Shown: positions 27,601-36,664 of the stretch, piece after piece | Position numbering within the stretch: the stretch's first letter is position 1 | Layout of the letters: each line of letters starts with the position of its first letter | DNA from: Bradyrhizobium ivorense | GTDB lineage: Bacteria > Pseudomonadota > Alphaproteobacteria > Rhizobiales > Xanthobacteraceae | Assembly: GCF_900696085.1 (NCBI RefSeq) | Contig: NZ_CAADFC020000016.1 | Coordinates: forward strand, 868,001-932,000 | Length of the DNA stretch: 64,000 bases | Direction: 5' to 3' | Program-made: the position numbers and the translations under genes | Notes under the pieces: model-generated | What the model was told of the DNA's origin: nothing | The model's database searches: none | The model's input: the letters and a program-made list of their open reading frames with translations, nothing else

Positions 27601-29352
27601 TTATTTCTTCTTCTGCGGCGGCAGGTCGGTGCAGTGTCCCTCAAAGACCTCTGCCGCCATGCCGATCGACTCGCCAAGCGTCGGATGCGGATGGATGGTC
27701 TTGCCGATATCGGCCGGCTCGCAGCCCATCTCGATCGCGAGGCAAATCTCGCTGATCAGATCGCCGGCATGGGTGCCGACGATGCCGCCGCCGATGATGC
27801 GATGGCTCGTCGCGTCGAACAGCAGCTTGGTAAAGCCCTCGTCGCGGCCGTTGGCGATGGCGCGGCCGGACGCTGCCCAGGGGAACACCGCCTTGCCGAA
27901 CTTGACGCCCTCGGCCTTGCACTGGTCCTCGGTCTTGCCGGCCCAGGCGACTTCTGGATCGGTGTAGGCGACCGACGGAATCTGCCGCGCGTCGAAATAG
28001 GATTTTTCGCCATGGGCGACTTCGGCGGCGACATGGCCTTCATGCACGGCCTTGTGCGCCAGCATCGGCTGGCCGATGATGTCGCCGATGGCATGGATGT
28101 GCGCGATGTTGGTGCGCATCTGGTTGTCGACGTCGATGTAGCCGCGATCCGTCACCCCGACCCCAGCCTTGTCGGCGCCAATATTCTTGCCGTTCGGGCT
28201 GCGGCCGACCGCCACCAGCACGAGGTCATAGAGCTGCGGCCCCGACGGCGCCTGCGCGCCCTCGAAGCTGACCTCGATGCCGGCCTCGGTGGCCTTGCCG
28301 CCGATCGTCTTGGTCTTCAGCATCACCTTGTCGAAGCGCGACTCGTTCATCTTGTCCCAGACCTTGACCAGGTCGCGGTCGGCGCCCTGCATCAGGCCGT
28401 CGAGCATCTCGACGACGTCGATGCGCGCGCCGAGCGTCGAATACACCGTCGCCATTTCCAGCCCGATGATGCCGCCGCCGATCACCAGCATCCGCTTCGG
28501 GATCGATTTGAGCAGCAGCGCGCCGGTCGAATCGACGATGCGCGGATCCTCGGGCAGGAACGGCAGCTTCACCGCCTGGCTGCCGGCGGCGATGATCGCC
28601 TTGGCGAACCTGATCGTCTTCTTGCCGCTCGCGGTGGCGACTTCGAGATGATGCGGGTCGACAAAGGCGCCGACGCCGGTCACCACCTCGACCTTGCGCG
28701 CCTTCGCCATTCCGGCGAGGCCGCCGGTCAGCTTCTTGATCACGCCGTCCTTGAACGCGCGCAGCTTGCCGAGGTCGATCTGCGGCGCGCCGAACGAGAT
28801 GCCGTGGTCGGGCAGATGCTTGACCTCGTCGACCACCGATGCCGTGTGCAGCAGCGCCTTGCTCGGGATGCAGCCGACATTGAGGCAGACGCCGCCGAGC
28901 GTATCGTAGCGCTCGACCAGCACGGTCTTCATGCCGAGATCGGCGGCGCGGAAAGCGGCCGAGTAGCCGCCTGGACCTGCGCCGAGCACCAGCATCTCGC
29001 ATTCGATATCAGCCTTGCCGGAATAGGAGGCCGCGGCCGCTGCGGCCGGCGGCGGCGCAGCGGCGGGCTTCGATGCGGCTGCGGGCGCAGGCGCCGGTGC
29101 GGCCGCGGCCCCCGCAGCTTCCAGCACGAGGATGATCGACCCCTCGCTCACCTTGTCGTCGACCTTGACCCTGACCTCCTTGACCACACCGGCATGCGAG
29201 GACGGGATCTCCATCGACGCCTTGTCGGACTCCACCATGATCAGGCTGGTGTCGACCGCGACGGTCTCGCCGGGCTTCACCATGACCTCGATCACCGCGA
29301 CGTCCTTGAAGTCGCCGATATCGGGGACCTTGACTTCGATCTGCTGGGCCAT
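27601..29352 (-). CDS. lpd: Dihydrolipoyl dehydrogenase (E3) with N-terminal lipoyl domain
   Basis: 583-aa E3 component. Residues 1-80 form a biotinyl/lipoyl domain with the modified lysine in MVESDKASMEIP. An Ala/Pro-rich linker (about 85-120) leads to the flavoprotein core: FAD fold LGAGPGGYSAAFRAADLG, redox disulphide GGVCLNVGCIPSK, NAD fold VIGGGIIGLEMATVYSTLG and the C-terminal HPHPTLGES with the catalytic His. It reoxidises dihydrolipoamide of PDH to make NADH. GGGGGAG precedes the start at 29352, 16 bp after aceF. Confidence 0.95.
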   Translation of the reverse strand: MAQQIEVKVPDIGDFKDVAVIEVMVKPGETVAVDTSLIMVESDKASMEIPSSHAGVVKEVRVKVDDKVSEGSIILVLEAAGAAAAPAPAPAAASKPAAAPPPAAAAAASYSGKADIECEMLVLGAGPGGYSAAFRAADLGMKTVLVERYDTLGGVCLNVGCIPSKALLHTASVVDEVKHLPDHGISFGAPQIDLGKLRAFKDGVIKKLTGGLAGMAKARKVEVVTGVGAFVDPHHLEVATASGKKTIRFAKAIIAAGSQAVKLPFLPEDPRIVDSTGALLLKSIPKRMLVIGGGIIGLEMATVYSTLGARIDVVEMLDGLMQGADRDLVKVWDKMNESRFDKVMLKTKTIGGKATEAGIEVSFEGAQAPSGPQLYDLVLVAVGRSPNGKNIGADKAGVGVTDRGYIDVDNQMRTNIAHIHAIGDIIGQPMLAHKAVHEGHVAAEVAHGEKSYFDARQIPSVAYTDPEVAWAGKTEDQCKAEGVKFGKAVFPWAASGRAIANGRDEGFTKLLFDATSHRIIGGGIVGTHAGDLISEICLAIEMGCEPADIGKTIHPHPTLGESIGMAAEVFEGHCTDLPPQKKK

Positions 29353-29368
29353 GCCGCGCTCCCCCTTC

Positions 29369-30943
29369 TCAGAACAGCACGCGCCGCAGATCGGCGAGCA
29401 CGTTGGCAAAGTAGACGTTGAAGCGCGCCGCGGCCGCGCCGTCGATGACGCGGTGGTCCCAGGACAGCGACAGCGGCAGGGTCAGACGCGAGGACCAGGT
29501 CTTGCCGTCGGCCGAATGCTGCTTCCAGTAACCCTTGCAGACGCCCATGATCGCGACTTCGGGCGCGTTGATGATCGGCGTGAAGTAGATGCCGCCGATG
29601 CCGCCGAGCGAGGAGATCGAGAAGGTGCCGCCCTGCATCTGGTCGGGCTTGATCTTGCCCTCGCGCGCCAGCTTGGCGAGCGCGTTCATCTCATTGGCGA
29701 TCTCGGGCACCGACTTCTTGTCGGCATCGCGGATCACAGGCACCATCAGGCCGTTCGGCGTGTCGGCGGCAAAGCCGATGTGCCAGTAGTTCTTGTAGAC
29801 CAGGGTGTCGCCGTCGAGGCTGGCATTGAACTCGGGGAATTTCTTCAAGGTCGCGACCGCCGCCTTCACCATGAACGGCAGCAGCGAGAGTTTCACGCCG
29901 CTCTTCTCCAGCTCCTTGTTCATCTTGACCCGGAACTGCTCGAGCTCGGTGATGTCGGCCTCGTCGTGGGTCGTGACGTGGGGAATGACGACCCAGTTGC
30001 GATGCAGATTGGCCGCGGAGATCTTCTTGATGCGGCCGAGCTCCTTGCGCTCGACCGGCCCGAACTTTGCGAAATCCACCTTCGGCCAGGGCAGCAGATC
30101 GATGCCACCGACGCCGCCTCCGCCGCTTGCCGCCGCAGCCTGCGGCTTGTCGGCCGGCGCGCCGCCCTTGGCAAAGGCCTCGACGTCTTCGCGCACGATG
30201 CGGCCGTGGTTACCGGTGCCCTTGACCTTGCCGAGATCGACGCCCATTTCGCGGGCCAGCTTTCGCACCGCGGGACCGGCATAGGCCAGCGCGAACGCCG
30301 TCTCGTCGACCGCGCCTGCCTGCTGCGCCACGGGGGCCGCGGCAGGAGCCGGAGACGCCGGCGCCGCGGCAGGCGCGGCAGCGCCGGCCGCCGCCGATGC
30401 ATCGCCGGTCGCAAGCACGAGGATGATCGCGCCCTCGCTGACCTTGTCGCCGGTCTTCACCTTGATCTCACGCACGGTGCCCGAGAGCGGCGCCGGCACC
30501 TCCATCGTCGCCTTGTCCGACTCCAGCGCGATCAGCGGGTCCTCGGCCTTGACGCTGTCTCCGGGTTTCACAAAAATTTCGATGACCGGAACGTCCTTGA
30601 AGTCACCGATGTCGGGGACGCGCACCTCGGCGAGTCCGGCCGGCGCGCTGACCGGCGACGGCGGCGCGCTGACGACGGGGCGCGTCTCGGCCTGCTCGGC
30701 GCCGGCGCCCTCGAACTGCACGATCACCGCGCCTTCGCTCACCTTGTCGCCGACCTTGACGACCACGGCCTTCACCACGCCATCGCGCGGCGACGGCACC
30801 TCCATGGTGGCTTTGTCGGATTCCAGCGCGACCAGCGGATCCTCGGCCTTCACCTTGTCGCCCGGCTTGACGAAGATCTCGATCACCGGAACGTCCTTGA
30901 AGTCGCCGATGTCGGGAACCTTGATGTCGATCAGACCACTCAT
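29369..30943 (-). CDS. aceF: Pyruvate dehydrogenase E2 (dihydrolipoamide acetyltransferase)
   Basis: 524-aa E2 with two lipoyl domains in tandem (about 1-80 and 105-185), both carrying ALESDKATMEVP around the lipoylated Lys. An Ala/Pro linker, a peripheral subunit-binding domain (AGPAVRKLAREMGVDLGKV) and the catalytic acetyltransferase core ending in LSLSWDHRVIDGAAAARF follow. This multi-lipoyl layout goes with the homodimeric AceE-type E1. The start at 30943 follows GAGGG. It is 23 bp downstream of aceE. Confidence 0.94.
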   Translation of the reverse strand: MSGLIDIKVPDIGDFKDVPVIEIFVKPGDKVKAEDPLVALESDKATMEVPSPRDGVVKAVVVKVGDKVSEGAVIVQFEGAGAEQAETRPVVSAPPSPVSAPAGLAEVRVPDIGDFKDVPVIEIFVKPGDSVKAEDPLIALESDKATMEVPAPLSGTVREIKVKTGDKVSEGAIILVLATGDASAAAGAAAPAAAPASPAPAAAPVAQQAGAVDETAFALAYAGPAVRKLAREMGVDLGKVKGTGNHGRIVREDVEAFAKGGAPADKPQAAAASGGGGVGGIDLLPWPKVDFAKFGPVERKELGRIKKISAANLHRNWVVIPHVTTHDEADITELEQFRVKMNKELEKSGVKLSLLPFMVKAAVATLKKFPEFNASLDGDTLVYKNYWHIGFAADTPNGLMVPVIRDADKKSVPEIANEMNALAKLAREGKIKPDQMQGGTFSISSLGGIGGIYFTPIINAPEVAIMGVCKGYWKQHSADGKTWSSRLTLPLSLSWDHRVIDGAAAARFNVYFANVLADLRRVLF

Positions 30944-30966
30944 CGCTCTGCCCTCGGCTCCCTGCC

Positions 30967-33654
30967 TCACACGGTCCACGGCGCAGCGCGCCCGGCATCG
31001 ATCTGATATTTGGCGATGGCCTCGGCCACTGTCGCAGGCTTGATCGCCCCCTCATCGGCGAGCGCCTTGAGTGCCGCGACGGCGACGTAGTAACGGTCGA
31101 CCTCAAAGAATTTCCGCAGCTTCACGCGATAATCGCTGCGACCGAAGCCGTCGGTGCCGAGCACGACGTAGCGCCGTCCCGCCGCGTGGACATATTCCCG
31201 GATCTGGTCGGGGTAGTTGCGCATGTAGTCGGTCGATGTGACGACCGGCCCCGGATGGCCTTCGAGCTGCGTTTCCACCCAGCTCTTGCGGCGCGGTTCG
31301 GTCGGATGCAGCAGATTCCAGCGTTCCGCCGCCATGCCGTCGCGGCGCAGCTCATTGAAGCTGGTCGCGCTCCAGACGTCGGCGGTGACGCCGAAATCCG
31401 CCTTGAGCAGGTCGGCCGCCGCGATCACCTCGCGCAGGATGGTGCCGGAGCCGACGAGCTGGACGCGCAGTCCCTTCTTCGCGGTCTCGCCGCCGTTCTT
31501 CAGGAGATAGAGGCCCTTGAGAATGCCCTCCTCGGCGCCCTGGCCTGCCTCGGCCAGCGCCGGGTGCGGATAGTTCTCGTTCATCAAGGTGAGGTAGTAG
31601 TAGACGTCCTCCTGCGCCTCGTACATGCGGCGCATCCCTTCGCGGACGATGGTCACGACCTCATAGGCGAAGGTCGGATCGTAGGAGATGCAGTTCGGAA
31701 TGGTGGCGGCGAGCACGTGGCTGTGGCCGTCCTCATGCTGCAGCCCCTCGCCGTTCAGCGTGGTGCGGCCGGCGGTGCCGCCGAGCAGGAAGCCGCGGGC
31801 GCGCATGTCGCCGGCAAGCCAGGCGAGATCGCCGACGCGCTGCAGACCGAACATCGAGTAGTAGATGTAGAACGGGATCATCGGCACGTTGTTGGTCGAG
31901 TACGACGTCGCCGCGACGATCCAGCTCGACATCGCGCCGCCTTCGTTGATGCCCTCCTGGAAGACTTGCCCGCTTTTGTCTTCGCGGTAGTACATCAGCT
32001 GATCGGCGTCCTGCGGCCGGTAGAGCTGGCCGACCGACGAATAGATGCCGAGTTGCCGGAACATGCCCTCCATGCCGAAGGTGCGGGATTCGTCCGGCAC
32101 GATCGGCACGATGTGCTTGCCGATCGCCTTGTCGCGCACCAGCGCACCGAGCAATTGCACGAACGCCATCGTGGTCGAGATTTCGCGCTCGCCGGTGTTT
32201 TCGAGCAGCCGCTGGAACGTCGAGAGCGGCGGAATTTGCAAGGATGCGGATTTCCGCCGGCGTTGCGGCAGGTAGCCGCCGAGCTTCTCGCGCTGCGCGC
32301 GGAAATACTTCATTTCCGGGCTGTCTTCCGGCAGCCGGAGGAACGGGACCTTGGCGAGGTCCGCGTCCGCGACCGGCACCTGGAAGCGATCGCGGAAACC
32401 GCGCAGCGCATCCTGGGTCATCTTCTTGGCCTGATGCGCGATCATCTGGCCTTCGCCTGATTCCCCCATGCCGTAGCCCTTGACGGTTTTCGGCAGAATG
32501 ACCGTCGGCTGGCCCTTGTGGTTCACGGCCGCGGTATAGGCGGCGAACACTTTCGCGGGATCGTGGCCGCCGCGCGCGAGCTGCCAGATCTCGTCGTCGC
32601 TCATGTCAGCCACGAGCTGCCTGGTTTCATCGTACTTGCCGAAGAAGTGCTCGCGAATGTAAGCGCCGCTCTTGCTCTTGAAGTCCTGGTATTCGCCGTC
32701 GACACATTCCTCCATGAGCCTGAGCAGCTTGCCGCTCTTGTCCTTTTCCAGCAGGCGGTCCCAGCCCGAGCCCCACAGCACCTTGATGACGTTCCAGCCG
32801 GCGCCGCGGAACACGCTTTCGAGTTCCTGCACGATCTTGCCGTTGCCGCGGACCGGCCCGTCGAGGCGCTGCAGGTTGCAGTTGATGACGAAGATCAGAT
32901 TGTCGAGGTTTTCGCGGCCGGCGAGCGAGATCGCGCCGAGCGACTCCGGCTCGTCGGTTTCGCCGTCGCCCATGAACGCCCAGACCTTGCGGTTGGACGT
33001 CTCGGCCAGCTTGCGGTTCTCGAGGTATTTCAGGAAGCGCGCCTGATAGATCGCCATCAGCGGCCCGAGCCCCATCGACACCGTGGGGAACTGCCAGAAC
33101 TCCGGCATCAGCCAGGGATGCGGATAGCTCGACAATCCCTTGCCGCTGGTCTCCTGCCTGAAGCCGAGCAGCTGCTCTTCGCTCAATCGCCCTTCGAGGA
33201 AGGCGCGCGCATAGATGCCGGGGGAACAGTGTCCCTGCACAAAGATCAGGTCGCCGCCATGGCTATCCGTCGGCGCGTGCCAGAAATGGCCGAAGCCGAT
33301 GTCGTAGAGCGTGGCGGCCGACTGGAAGCTCGCGATATGGCCGCCGAGCTCCGAACTTTCCTTGTTGGCGCGCAGAATGATCGCCAGCGCGTTCCAGCGG
33401 ATGATGGAGCGCAGCCTGTGCTCGATGGCGCGATCGCCGGGCAGCGCCGGCTGCTGGTCCAGGGGGATCGTGTTGCAATAGGGTGTCGTCAGCGACTGCT
33501 CGATCTGCAGGCCGTCGCGGCGCGCCGCCTCGAGCATCGCATTGACGACGAACTCCGCGCGTTCATTGCCGCGATGGCCCCGGACGGCCGACAGGGCGTC
33601 GAGCCACTCCCGGGTTTCCTGCGGATCCTGATCGTGCGTGTCCGCGATCGTCAT
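30967..33654 (-). CDS. aceE: Pyruvate dehydrogenase E1, homodimeric AceE type
   Basis: 895-aa single-chain E1 that decarboxylates pyruvate with thiamine diphosphate and acetylates E2. The ThDP motif reads GDGETDEPESLGAISLAGRENLDNLIFVINCNLQRLDGPVRGNGKI at about residues 230-275. RTTLNGEGLQHEDGHS and the C-terminal GTDGFGRSDYR are typical of AceE. ATG 33654 follows GGAGAGAG. Many alphaproteobacteria use the two-subunit PdhAB enzyme, so an AceE operon may be a second PDH. It heads the dctA-pha cluster. Confidence 0.95.
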   Translation of the reverse strand: MTIADTHDQDPQETREWLDALSAVRGHRGNERAEFVVNAMLEAARRDGLQIEQSLTTPYCNTIPLDQQPALPGDRAIEHRLRSIIRWNALAIILRANKESSELGGHIASFQSAATLYDIGFGHFWHAPTDSHGGDLIFVQGHCSPGIYARAFLEGRLSEEQLLGFRQETSGKGLSSYPHPWLMPEFWQFPTVSMGLGPLMAIYQARFLKYLENRKLAETSNRKVWAFMGDGETDEPESLGAISLAGRENLDNLIFVINCNLQRLDGPVRGNGKIVQELESVFRGAGWNVIKVLWGSGWDRLLEKDKSGKLLRLMEECVDGEYQDFKSKSGAYIREHFFGKYDETRQLVADMSDDEIWQLARGGHDPAKVFAAYTAAVNHKGQPTVILPKTVKGYGMGESGEGQMIAHQAKKMTQDALRGFRDRFQVPVADADLAKVPFLRLPEDSPEMKYFRAQREKLGGYLPQRRRKSASLQIPPLSTFQRLLENTGEREISTTMAFVQLLGALVRDKAIGKHIVPIVPDESRTFGMEGMFRQLGIYSSVGQLYRPQDADQLMYYREDKSGQVFQEGINEGGAMSSWIVAATSYSTNNVPMIPFYIYYSMFGLQRVGDLAWLAGDMRARGFLLGGTAGRTTLNGEGLQHEDGHSHVLAATIPNCISYDPTFAYEVVTIVREGMRRMYEAQEDVYYYLTLMNENYPHPALAEAGQGAEEGILKGLYLLKNGGETAKKGLRVQLVGSGTILREVIAAADLLKADFGVTADVWSATSFNELRRDGMAAERWNLLHPTEPRRKSWVETQLEGHPGPVVTSTDYMRNYPDQIREYVHAAGRRYVVLGTDGFGRSDYRVKLRKFFEVDRYYVAVAALKALADEGAIKPATVAEAIAKYQIDAGRAAPWTV

Positions 33655-34230
33655 TGCTCTCTCCATTGCATGCCAAGCCGAAGTCGCACGCCGACGCTCA
33701 TTGCGGCCCGCATTCATGCGGAAGCGCGCAATGCCGAACGGGCGAAGTCCCGGTCGTTTCAGGTCGTGATTTGAATGTTGGTTGGCATCCGAACGTCCCC
33801 TCGCACTGTATATTCTGGAGCTGCCGCTCCTTTTGCAGGCATCTCAAGCAGCATTCGTGCCATGCCGCGGAATGCCCGGTCGATCACCGAGATGTCATTC
33901 AATTTGCTGGCTTTTGCCCTGCGGGCCGGCGCACCCGCCGGATGCGTCCAAAGCGGACCTGTCCGGAGCACCGGAAAACCGCCGGGGCGGCCATCCGAAA
34001 TATCGGATCGCCCTGGTTGCGGTTCCCGAACATCGGGCGCGATCCCGCCCATCGGCCCACCGCAACCAGTGCGGGCCACCACGCACCCAGCGGCATGCAG
34101 TCATCGACTGCGACCAAAGCAGGACAACAGATTCAAGTTGACGCGCTTCGCGGCGATCGCTGAATGTCCGTGCGCGTTACATCTCGGCGCATCGAAGGCT
34201 GGCCTTAGACACATCGATCAGGCGTCAAGA
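33655..34230. promoter_or_regulatory. Divergent control region between aceE and the ModA-like gene
   Basis: A 576-bp gap with no convincing gene; open frames on both strands are Arg/Pro/Gly-rich noise. It should contain the aceE-cluster promoter. A 16-bp perfect palindrome, ATCCGA-AATA-TCGGAT (33993-34008), is the clearest operator-like feature. No consensus sigma-54 or FixK/FNR box was found by eye. Confidence 0.4.
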
Positions 34231-34920
34231 ATGGCGGCAACGGTAACAGGCATCTCCTCGATGGCGACCCGTCAGATCCTGGCGGAGCTGAGCAGGGCGT
34301 TCCAGAACAAGACCGGACACATGGTCGCCATCGAGTCCGTCGGCGGCGTCGATGCGGCCAAACGCGTTCGCGCCGGCGAGACGTTCGACATCGTCGTGCT
34401 CGCCGACGATGTCATGACACAACTCGATGCCGACGGTTTCCTCAGGCCGGGAAGCCGGGCAGGCTTTGCGAAATCGGCGATGGCGGTTGCGGTCGGTGCC
34501 CAGGCCAACCGCCCCGATCTCTCCAACGAGGCGAGCCTGCAAGCGGCCGTACTCGCGGCAAGATCGATCGGATATTCAACCGGCCCAAGCGGCACTCACC
34601 TGCTCGATCTTCTGCGAAGGTGGGGCATCGAACAGACTGTATCGGATCGGCTGGTGAAGGCATCACCAGGTGTTCCCGTAGGCACCCTGGTGGCTCGCGG
34701 CGAGGCCGAACTCGGCTTTCAGCAGCTGAGCGAATTTCTCGATGTGCCGGGCATCGCGGTCGCCGGACCGCTTCCCCCTGAGGTTCAGTCCACGACACTG
34801 TTTGCGTGCGGGGTCTGCGCCACGGCCTCCAATGCGGCCGGCGCACACGACTTGATCAGGCATCTGACATCTGCGGAAGCCGATGCGTCCAAGCGTCGTT
34901 ACGGCATGGAGCCGGCGTGA
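34231..34920 (+). CDS. ModA-like substrate-binding-domain protein without signal peptide
   Basis: 229-aa protein with the fold of molybdate-type periplasmic-binding proteins: ATRQILAELSRAFQNKTGHMV, GETFDIVVLADDVMTQLDADG, SIGYSTGPSGTHLLDLLRRWGI and ARGEAELGFQQLSE. From ATG 34231 the protein starts directly in the binding fold with no export signal, and the in-frame sequence upstream adds none. No ABC permease or ATPase is nearby. It may be a cytoplasmic ligand-binding protein. It lies 39 bp before the LigI-like gene, so the two probably share an operon. Confidence 0.7.
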   Translation: MAATVTGISSMATRQILAELSRAFQNKTGHMVAIESVGGVDAAKRVRAGETFDIVVLADDVMTQLDADGFLRPGSRAGFAKSAMAVAVGAQANRPDLSNEASLQAAVLAARSIGYSTGPSGTHLLDLLRRWGIEQTVSDRLVKASPGVPVGTLVARGEAELGFQQLSEFLDVPGIAVAGPLPPEVQSTTLFACGVCATASNAAGAHDLIRHLTSAEADASKRRYGMEPA

Positions 34921-34959
34921 CCACGGTCAAGTCCGGGCGGTTAGCCAGAAGGGGAAGCG

Positions 34960-35892
34960 ATGTCGAAACCTGTGACCGGGCCGTTCGAGAAGACGCCGGG
35001 CTGGCTCGACTGGTACACCGGCCCATCGACGCCTCGTTTCAAGCTACCCACCGGCGCCGTCGACGCGCATTGTCACGTGTTCGGGCCCGGCGGCGAATAT
35101 CCATACGCACCCGAGCGGAAATACACGCCGTGCGATGCCTCACGCGCGCAGCTCTATGCGTTGCGCGATCATCTGGGATTTTCCCGCAGCGTCGTCGTGC
35201 AGGCGACCTGCCACGGCGCCGACAACCGCGCCATGATCGATGCACTGCTCCACTCCGACGGCAAGGCACGTGGCGTTGCCACGATCAGGCGCGGTGTCAG
35301 CGACGCCGCGCTCGCGACCATGCATGCAGCCGGCGTTCGCGGCGTCCGCTTCAATTTCGTCAGGCGCCTGGTCGATTTCACGCCGAAAGACGAGCTGAAC
35401 GAGATCGCTGCACGCATCGCAAGGCTCGGATGGCACGTTGTGATCTATTTCGAGGCCGTGGACCTGCCGGAGCTCCGGGATTTCTTCACCGCCTTGCCCA
35501 CGACCATTGTCGTCGACCACATGGGGCGGCCGGACGTCTCCAAGCCGATTGATGGCCCGGAGTTCGAGCTGTTCCTGAGGTTCATGCGCGAGCACGCCAA
35601 CGTCTGGTGCAAGGTGAGCTGTCCCGAGCGCCTCTCGGTCTCAGGACCGCCGGCGCTGCACGGCGAGCAGAACGCCTATCGCGACGTTGTTCCGTTTGCT
35701 CGCCGCATTGTCGAAACCTTTCCCGATCGTGTGCTCTGGGGCACCGATTGGCCGCATCCCAATCTGACCGGCCACATGCCCGACGACGGTTTGCTGGTCG
35801 ACGTCATTCCCCACATCGCGGTCACGCCGGACCTGCAGCAGAAGCTGCTGGTCGACAATCCGATGCGGCTCTACTGGCCCGAGGAATGCTGA
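34960..35892 (+). CDS. Amidohydrolase-superfamily lactonase, LigI (2-pyrone-4,6-dicarboxylate hydrolase)-like
   Basis: 310-aa TIM-barrel hydrolase. VDAHCHVFGPGGEYPYAPERKYTP near residue 27 and WGTDWPHPNLTGHMPDD near 262 are the metal-site and catalytic Asp blocks of the LigI family, which opens 2-pyrone-4,6-dicarboxylate in the protocatechuate 4,5-cleavage pathway. AAGGGGAAG precedes the ATG. No other lig/gal genes are adjacent, so related lactones are possible substrates. It is convergent with the TetR gene. Confidence 0.82.
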   Translation: MSKPVTGPFEKTPGWLDWYTGPSTPRFKLPTGAVDAHCHVFGPGGEYPYAPERKYTPCDASRAQLYALRDHLGFSRSVVVQATCHGADNRAMIDALLHSDGKARGVATIRRGVSDAALATMHAAGVRGVRFNFVRRLVDFTPKDELNEIAARIARLGWHVVIYFEAVDLPELRDFFTALPTTIVVDHMGRPDVSKPIDGPEFELFLRFMREHANVWCKVSCPERLSVSGPPALHGEQNAYRDVVPFARRIVETFPDRVLWGTDWPHPNLTGHMPDDGLLVDVIPHIAVTPDLQQKLLVDNPMRLYWPEEC

Positions 35893-35929
35893 AGCGGCCG
35901 ACCCGGGGTTCGATCGTGCGCCCGCGACG

Positions 35930-36562
35930 TCATCGCCTCCCGAGACTCCTCAGATACGCGCAAAACATGTCGGCCATGGCGTCGGCATAGGCCGCGATCT
36001 CCGCCGGCGTGCGCGGGCTTTCCGAAAACTCCTTGCCGACGGCGCTCAGGGTCGTCGTAATCAACTCGCCCGCCACCGCGCGCGTCGCATCCGACGCGCT
36101 CGGCAACGCCTCGCGCAAAAATGCCTCGACAATGCCTTCGCCGGCGGCGCGCGCCTGCCGCGCTTCGGGCGCGTCGCGATAGAGCGGCGCAGCGTCGTTG
36201 AGCGCGACGCGCACCGCGGCCTCCTCGCATTCCGAGCGGATGAAGGCGTGCACCAGGCGGCGCAGCCGCTCGAGCGGCGGCCGCGCGGCATCGGCGAGAA
36301 TGTCACGCAGCAGGCCGGAGGTCTGCCGCCACTCGTCGCTCTGCAGCCGGAACAGGATCGCCGCCTTGTTCGGAAAGTACTGATAGAGCGAGCCGACGCT
36401 GACGCCGGCCTTTTCCGCGACCCGCGCCGTGGTGAAGCGCTGCGCGCCCTCCCTGGTCAAAACCTGAACAGCGGCATCCAGGATCGCCGAAACCAGCTCG
36501 GTCGAGCGGGCCTGCTGCGGCTGCTTTCGCGAGGAAATTGAAGCGGTTCGGCGTTCGGTCAT
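35930..36562 (-). CDS. TetR-family transcriptional regulator
   Basis: 210-aa repressor. The N-terminal helix-turn-helix is complete: AILDAAVQVLTREGAQRFTTARVAEKAGVSVGSLYQYFPNKAAIL (about 25-70). The C-terminal ligand domain (about 80-205) is helical and not diagnostic. It is divergent from the O-methyltransferase gene across a gap with a 20-bp imperfect palindrome and probably represses that gene and itself. Confidence 0.92.
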   Translation of the reverse strand: MTERRTASISSRKQPQQARSTELVSAILDAAVQVLTREGAQRFTTARVAEKAGVSVGSLYQYFPNKAAILFRLQSDEWRQTSGLLRDILADAARPPLERLRRLVHAFIRSECEEAAVRVALNDAAPLYRDAPEARQARAAGEGIVEAFLREALPSASDATRAVAGELITTTLSAVGKEFSESPRTPAEIAAYADAMADMFCAYLRSLGRR

Positions 36563-36589
36563 GGCCGCGTCGGGGAATGCGATTAGCGA

Positions 36590-36609
36590 ATGCGAATAAT
36601 TAGTCGTAT
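36590..36609. promoter_or_regulatory. Candidate TetR operator
   Basis: A 20-bp imperfect palindrome, ATGCGA (36590-36595) and TCGTAT (36604-36609) around an AT-rich centre, lies in the 102-bp gap between the divergent tetR and methyltransferase genes. Position, length and symmetry fit a TetR-family operator. Confidence 0.45.
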
Positions 36610-36664
36610 TTCAGGTCGCGCGCAAGGACGCGCCACCAACCAAGGATTTGCCAAGGATTTTGCA

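Noticed and set aside
33759..34230. Open frames on both strands in the gap between aceE and the ModA-like gene
   Set aside because: Composition is non-protein-like and the ModA fold starts cleanly at 34231.
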